The position numbers and the translations under genes are program-made. From Pseudobdellovibrionaceae bacterium (GTDB lineage: Bacteria > Bdellovibrionota > Bdellovibrionia > Bdellovibrionales > UBA1609): DNA of 9,538 bases. The stretch lies in assembly GCA_026712605.1 (NCBI GenBank), contig JAPORL010000157.1:8659-18196 (forward strand). Direction: 5' to 3'. The number at the start of each line of letters is the position of its first letter. The first letter of the stretch is position 1. This document shows positions 6,320 through 9,538 of the stretch, in pieces. The notes beneath the pieces are model-generated. The model saw only the letters and a list, made by a program, of their open reading frames with translations. It ran no database searches and was not told the origin of the DNA.

Positions 6320-6650
6320 AGATGAGTAGGCTAGAAAAAATCTAAACATTACGGAGAACCTTAAAGGAAATCACCTTATTTTTAAAAATAAATGAATGTA
6401 AAATAAAAGAGAAGCCTTAGGCTTCTCTTTTTTGTATAAAAAATAGAAAAAAACTAGAGGCCTTTCTATTGTTCTAAAAAAGAAAGTGTAGACTTGAAAT
6501 TGGGCTCAAGATCAAAATAAGAGAAATCATTTTGTATCTAAGTTAGAAGTTCTTAAATTACAGCAATTGATGTTTTTAATGGCAAGACTTGTATCTTCTC
6601 AGCTTGTATGTGCTTTACAATATTAATTGTAGAAAAGTCAAAAAAATTAA
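6320..6650. other. Gene-free stretch between the secreted-protein locus and the tRNA pair
   Basis: Apart from the terminator at 6405-6433, I see no convincing gene. There are only very short ORFs without ribosome binding sites. Minor palindromes, such as a 6-bp hairpin at 6616-6631 just downstream of tRNA-Gly, are too weak to name. The T run at 6641-6647 read on the minus strand could help end the tRNA transcript. A small RNA cannot be ruled out by eye. Confidence 0.5.
6405..6433 (+). terminator. Strong Rho-independent terminator
   Basis: A perfect 12-bp stem (6405-6416 with 6420-6431) with a GC-containing core AGAAGCC/GGCTTCT and a TTA loop is followed by T residues to 6433. The A-run on its left side lets it work on the minus strand too. 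It most likely ends the transcript of the secreted-protein locus at 5893-6319. Confidence 0.88.
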
Positions 6651-6727
6651 TGGAGCGGGAGACGGGACTCGAACCCGCAACACTCAGCTTGGAAGGCTGA
6701 TATTCTAGCCAATTGAACTACTCCCGC
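6651..6727 (-). tRNA. tRNA-Gly (anticodon TCC)
   Basis: Read on the minus strand, the gene starts GCGGGAG at 6727 and ends CTCCCGC-T-CCA at 6651. The 7-bp acceptor stem is perfect, the T arm contains GGTTCGAGTCC, and the anticodon loop reads CTTCCAA, giving TCC for glycine codons GGA/GGG. The 3' CCA is encoded. It lies 3 nt downstream of tRNA-Asn and probably shares its transcript. Confidence 0.96.
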
Positions 6728-6730
6728 AAA

Positions 6731-6806
6731 TGGCTCAGGTGGAGGGACTCGAACCCCCGACCCAGTGGTTAACAGCCACTTGCTCTACCAGCTGAGCTAC
6801 ACCTGA
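6731..6806 (-). tRNA. tRNA-Asn (anticodon GTT)
   Basis: On the minus strand it starts TCAGGTG at 6806 and ends CACCTGA-G-CCA at 6731, with a perfect acceptor stem. The D arm is GCTCAGCTGGTAGAGC and the T loop contains GGTTCGAGTCC. The anticodon loop CTGTTAA gives GTT, reading AAC/AAU. CCA is encoded. It is the first gene of the Asn-Gly tRNA pair, and its t6A37 would depend on TsaB encoded in this window (known pathway). Confidence 0.96.
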
Positions 6807-6817
6807 TACAATCAAAC

Positions 6818-6846
6818 ACACTACACAAAGCTTTGTATTTTTTCAA
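6818..6846 (-). promoter_or_regulatory. Promoter of the tRNA-Asn/tRNA-Gly pair
   Basis: Read on the minus strand, TTGAAA (6841-6846) and TAGTGT (6818-6823) are spaced by 17 nt. The predicted start is about 5 nt before the tRNA-Asn 5' end. The -35 is good and the -10 is modest. The spacer holds the palindrome ACAAAGCTTTGT. Spacing and position fit a stable-RNA promoter. Confidence 0.5.
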
Positions 6847-7031
6847 GCCCCTTATTTTGAGCTTATTCTTTGTCTGGCAAAATAAATTGAGCTTTCCGTT
6901 CTATGGAAATTGAGCTGTTTTTTCTTAATTTTTTTTGCCCCCATAATACAAGCAATAAGGAAAAAATAAGAAAGCTAATTTGAAGGCTTAGGACAATAAA
7001 ATCTTTTTTGGATTTTTTATTATAAAACATA

Positions 7032-7523
7032 TTAATTATTTAACATAAAAGGCTTGCAAGAATGTAGCTTAATTTTTTTTATAAACCATTTTTTTATTTT
7101 TTCCCACTCTAAAGAAGTTTTGCAGGAAAAGCTTTCAGAGCTTCTTTTAAAAAAAATATCAAAATTTACAAAGCCTATCTCTTTATTTTTTTTTATATCT
7201 ACCTTTAAATTTTCATATCTTAAATTTTTATTTCCAGAGCTATGTCTAAAATAAGACATTAAAAGAGAGCGAAATTCATTTAAGGAGCGAGCTTCATAGT
7301 TATGCTGATTATATTCTGCCTTTATCTGAACATCATAGTGAATATATTTAGAAATTTTTGTTATTTGAGAAATTAATCCCATATTCCCTGTATTACTTTT
7401 AACAGAACTTAGGCTTATTAATTGTTTTGTTTTCTTTTCTAATACTTTTTCTGGACTCTGAAAAAACTTATATATAGCAAATCCAGAGCTAAAAGTAATA
7501 ACAAAAATAACGAGAAGCTTCAT
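7032..7523 (-). CDS. Exported or membrane-anchored hypothetical protein
   Basis: This 163-residue protein opens with a hydrophobic segment (about residues 3-20, LLVIFVITFSSGFAIYKFF) that is either a signal peptide without clear cleavage site or a membrane anchor, so the rest is likely periplasmic. The body has a helix with SPEKVLEKKTKQLISL, then SLNEFRSLLMSYFRH and a strand-rich C-terminus with SLEWEKIKKWFIKKIKL. That order, a helical start and a curved sheet ending in a W-containing strand, resembles the NTF2/SnoaL-like fold; this is inference only. Two Cys lie near the C-terminus. The ATG at 7521-7523 has no clear ribosome binding site but lies just downstream of promoter-like boxes. It is divergent from the FMN protein at 7709. 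I do not recognise a named family. Confidence 0.7.
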   Translation of the reverse strand: MKLLVIFVITFSSGFAIYKFFQSPEKVLEKKTKQLISLSSVKSNTGNMGLISQITKISKYIHYDVQIKAEYNQHNYEARSLNEFRSLLMSYFRHSSGNKNLRYENLKVDIKKNKEIGFVNFDIFFKRSSESFSCKTSLEWEKIKKWFIKKIKLHSCKPFMLNN

Positions 7524-7533
7524 TAAAAATAAA

Positions 7534-7560
7534 AGTATAAATTTTAAGTTTTTTAGTCAA
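7534..7560 (-). promoter_or_regulatory. Promoter-like boxes directly before the hypothetical gene on the minus strand
   Basis: On the minus strand, TTGACT (7555-7560) and TATACT (7534-7539) are close to consensus, with a short 15-nt spacer. The -10 ends 10 nt before the ATG, so the transcript would have a leader of only about 3-4 nt. No Shine-Dalgarno sequence is present, in keeping with a leaderless start. Confidence 0.45.
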
Positions 7561-7665
7561 TATTCGTTCTATAAACAAAGCTTTTTGTAGGGATTTTTTC
7601 CATAAATTGAACTATAATTTTTCAAAAAGGCTTTTTATCTTATAAGCTTTTAATCAATAAATGTA

Positions 7666-7694
7666 TTGAAAAATAAAGTTATTCCAGCTATCTT
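7666..7694 (+). promoter_or_regulatory. Promoter of the FMN-binding glutamate-synthase-like gene
   Basis: TTGAAA (7666-7671) and TATCTT (7689-7694) are separated by 17 nt. Transcription would begin near 7701, about 8 nt before the ATG at 7709. A second -10-like TATAAT at 7613-7618 lacks a matching -35 but could give a longer leader. Confidence 0.45.
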
Positions 7695-7708
7695 AATTAA
7701 AAGTTTTT

Positions 7709-9169
7709 ATGAAATTTAAAATAGAAAGACTGGCTGTCGTAATTAATTTTTTAATTCCTGTTGCTTTTTTGTTAAGTTGGTATTTTTTTTCTTTTTACTC
7801 TATTTCTACTTTATGTCTTTTTATCTTATTGCTGTTTAACTTTTATTGTCGCCATATACAAAAAACACATACGCTTTTAGCTAATTTTGGAATCCTATCT
7901 TTTCTTCGTTATTTTTTAGAAGGAATCGGTCCTGAGCTTCGTCAATATCTTTATTCTAGCGATATAGAAGAAAAGCCATTTAACCGAATGGAGCGAAGAG
8001 ATGTGTATATCAAAGCAAAAAATGAAGGAGAATCTTCTGCTTTTGGCTCTTTATTAGATTTTAGAAATAGAGCTTATACTCTCAAACACTCTTTATATCC
8101 TATAGAAAAAAAGAATTTACAAAGATTTTCCTTATGTTTTGGAGAAGAAAGAGCTTTAAATAAGAGTTATACTATATCACATCCCCTATTAATAGGGGGA
8201 ATGAGTTATGGGGCCTTGGGAAAACATGCTGTTCGCGCTTTATCTAGAGGAGCAAAAAAAACCAATTTAATAATCAATACAGGAGAGGGTGGTTATCCCA
8301 AATATCATCTTATGGAAGCTTGTGATTTGATTTTTCAAATAGGAACGGGAAAATTTGGAGTGCGAAAAGAAAACGGAGACTTTGATCCCGATAAACTCTC
8401 AAGCTTATCACAAAAAAAGGAAGTAAAAATGATTGAGATTAAATTTTCTCAAGGAGCTAAACCGGGTAAAGGGGGTTTTTTGCCTAAAGAAAAAATTACA
8501 GAAGAAATAGCCAAGCTTAGGAATATCCCTTTAGGAAAAGATCTTTACTCTCCTCCTTGCCATAAAGAGTGTTCTACTCCCTTAAAAACGGTTCGCTTTA
8601 TTCAACAAATTCAAGAGATCAGTCAGCTTCCAGTTGGAATTAAATTTTGTTTAGGCAGAGAAAAGGAAATTTATGAATTATTTTCTATAATGAAAAAAGA
8701 AAAATCTTTTCCCGATTATATTGCTATTGATGGCTCAGAAGGAGGCACAGGAGCGGCGCCTAAAACTTTTATGGATGATCTAGGTTATGACTTAAAATCT
8801 TCTCTTAAAATTATAGATAATATTATAAAAGATATGGGCATTAATAATAACTTTAAGCGAATTTGTTCTGGTAAATTGATAAGTTCTGGCAAACAACTTA
8901 TGGCGATGGCATTAGGATCAGATGCTGTTTCTACAGCTCGGGGATTTTTATTGGCTTTAGGCTGTATTCAAGCTCTTAGATGTCATACTAATAATTGTCC
9001 TACAGGAATAACGACACACAAAACGAAATTGATGAAAGGCTTAGATATTGAAAAAAAATCAGAGCGTGTAAAAAATTATGCCTTACATATTTTAGATTAC
9101 AATTATGAGATTTTAGGAGCTTTAGGCTTGAAAGCTTTCTCCGAACTAAAGCCAGAGCATGTTATGTAA
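7709..9169 (+). CDS. Membrane-anchored FMN-binding glutamate-synthase-like protein with 3Fe-4S motif
   Basis: This 486-residue protein matches the FMN/(beta/alpha)8 synthase domain of glutamate synthase, standing alone without the amidotransferase and C-terminal domains of GltB. Two membrane helices (about 8-28 and 30-47) anchor it. Domain marks are GGMSYGALG (163-171), NTGEGGYP (190-197), QIGTGKFGVR (210-219), SQGAKPGKGG (248-256, the loop after the synthase strand), the FMN-phosphate region DGSEGGTGAAP (341-351) and the cysteine motif C419-x5-C425-x4-C430 followed by PTGI, which in GltB holds the 3Fe-4S cluster. With no glutaminase domain it cannot use glutamine by itself. Its natural donor and product are unknown; a redox role with another ammonia source or partner is inference. 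Family members of this stand-alone type are commonly annotated only as FMN-binding glutamate synthase family. The start lacks a ribosome binding site but has promoter boxes just upstream. Confidence 0.92.
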   Translation: MKFKIERLAVVINFLIPVAFLLSWYFFSFYSISTLCLFILLLFNFYCRHIQKTHTLLANFGILSFLRYFLEGIGPELRQYLYSSDIEEKPFNRMERRDVYIKAKNEGESSAFGSLLDFRNRAYTLKHSLYPIEKKNLQRFSLCFGEERALNKSYTISHPLLIGGMSYGALGKHAVRALSRGAKKTNLIINTGEGGYPKYHLMEACDLIFQIGTGKFGVRKENGDFDPDKLSSLSQKKEVKMIEIKFSQGAKPGKGGFLPKEKITEEIAKLRNIPLGKDLYSPPCHKECSTPLKTVRFIQQIQEISQLPVGIKFCLGREKEIYELFSIMKKEKSFPDYIAIDGSEGGTGAAPKTFMDDLGYDLKSSLKIIDNIIKDMGINNNFKRICSGKLISSGKQLMAMALGSDAVSTARGFLLALGCIQALRCHTNNCPTGITTHKTKLMKGLDIEKKSERVKNYALHILDYNYEILGALGLKAFSELKPEHVM

Positions 9170-9178
9170 TGATCTGGT

Positions 9179-9213
9179 TTTAAATTTTTAAAGTAAAAAG
9201 ATTAAAATTTAAA
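9179..9213. terminator. AT-only inverted repeat between convergent genes
   Basis: A perfect 10-bp repeat TTTAAATTTT (9179-9188) and AAAATTTAAA (9204-9213) with a 15-nt loop lies between the FMN-protein stop and the tRNA-Arg 3' end. The position suits a bidirectional terminator, but a stem without G-C pairs is weak. Confidence 0.25.
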
Positions 9214-9214
9214 G

Positions 9215-9291
9215 TGGCGTGCCCGAGAGGAGTTGAACCCCTAACCTTCTGATCCGTAGTCAGATGCTCTATCCAATTGAGCTACGGGCAC
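9215..9291 (-). tRNA. tRNA-Arg (anticodon ACG)
   Basis: On the minus strand it starts GTGCCCG at 9291 and ends CGGGCAC-G-CCA at 9215 with a perfect acceptor stem. The D arm is GCTCAATTGGATAGAGC, the anticodon stem-loop reads CTGACTACGGATCAG giving ACG, and the T arm has GGTTCAACTCC. An ACG anticodon requires A34-to-inosine editing by TadA to read CGU/CGC/CGA (known biology). CCA is encoded. Confidence 0.96.
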
Positions 9292-9301
9292 TGGAGATTC
9301 T

Positions 9302-9330
9302 TTTTTAGAAATAAATGCGAATAAAATCAA
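9302..9330 (-). promoter_or_regulatory. Possible promoter of tRNA-Arg
   Basis: Read on the minus strand, TTGATT (9325-9330) and TAAAAA (9302-9307) are spaced 17 nt. The predicted start falls a few bases before the tRNA 5' end. The -10 matches only partly, so confidence is modest. Confidence 0.35.
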
Positions 9331-9372
9331 GCAGAATCCCTTGTTACAAAAATGGAATTTAATAAATATATC

Positions 9373-9401
9373 TTGGATAAAATCTTAAAAATTGATAAAG
9401 A
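9373..9401 (+). promoter_or_regulatory. Possible promoter of tRNA-Ser
   Basis: TTGGAT (9373-9378) and TAAAGA (9396-9401) are spaced 17 nt, and transcription would begin a few bases before the tRNA-Ser 5' end at 9413. Both boxes are imperfect. The placement rather than the match is the main support. Confidence 0.3.
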
Positions 9402-9412
9402 TAAAAAGCTTA

Positions 9413-9504
<92 letters not shown>

Positions 9505-9538
9505 CTTAATTAGAGATAAAACTTTCAAAGGGATTCGA

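Noticed and set aside
6651..6806. tRNA pair as an integration hot spot with an attachment site
   Set aside because: No integrase, no duplicated tRNA 3' end and no mobile-element genes are seen nearby.
6880..6925. Repeated TTGAGCT words between tRNA-Asn and the minus-strand gene
   Set aside because: The copies are few, short and irregularly spaced; not a repeat array or CRISPR.
7054..7254. Plus-strand ORF of 66 residues inside the exported hypothetical gene
   Set aside because: It is an antisense shadow with low-complexity Phe/Leu composition.

Overview
The window is AT-rich bacterial chromosome with tight gene packing, TTG and GTG starts, standard stop codons and four tRNA genes that all encode their 3' CCA. 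Gene content and order (frr, uppS, rseP, tsaB, rluD, then a PilZ-like protein and lipid- or envelope-type hypothetical proteins) suggest a low-GC Gram-negative bacterium. My best guess is a member of the Bdellovibrionota or former Deltaproteobacteria, possibly with a reduced genome. That assignment is inference from gene order and composition, not from a search.

Left part (1-4605, + strand): the 3' end of frr (ribosome recycling), uppS (undecaprenyl diphosphate synthase, TTG start 2 nt after frr), a 135-nt gap with a hairpin and a -10-like box, then the tight unit rseP (site-2 protease), tsaB (tRNA t6A biosynthesis) and rluD (23S rRNA pseudouridine synthase). cdsA and dxr, which commonly lie between uppS and rseP, are not here. 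UppS has several substitutions at normally invariant active-site positions, and RseP seems to carry three PDZ-like segments rather than two.

Middle part (4606-6650): a membrane-anchored protein with a DxDxDG calcium-loop motif (+) overlaps by 7 nt the end of a convergent PilZ-like gene (-). Next comes a small secreted-protein locus in which a signal-peptide frame and a downstream helical frame overlap out of phase, probably one frameshifted gene. It ends at the best intrinsic terminator in the window. About 215 nt without a visible gene follow.

Right part (6651-9538): a tRNA-Asn(GTT)/tRNA-Gly(TCC) pair on the minus strand with a readable promoter, a small exported hypothetical protein (-), and divergently from it a membrane-anchored FMN-binding glutamate-synthase-like protein with a 3Fe-4S cysteine motif (+). 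tRNA-Arg(ACG) (-) and tRNA-Ser(GCT) (+) close the window.

The recognised genes are mostly translation and envelope housekeeping. I see no defence system, CRISPR array, transposase or phage module. The most unusual points are the altered UppS active site together with the missing cdsA/dxr, the frameshifted secreted-protein locus, and promoter boxes sitting almost on top of start codons that lack a Shine-Dalgarno sequence.
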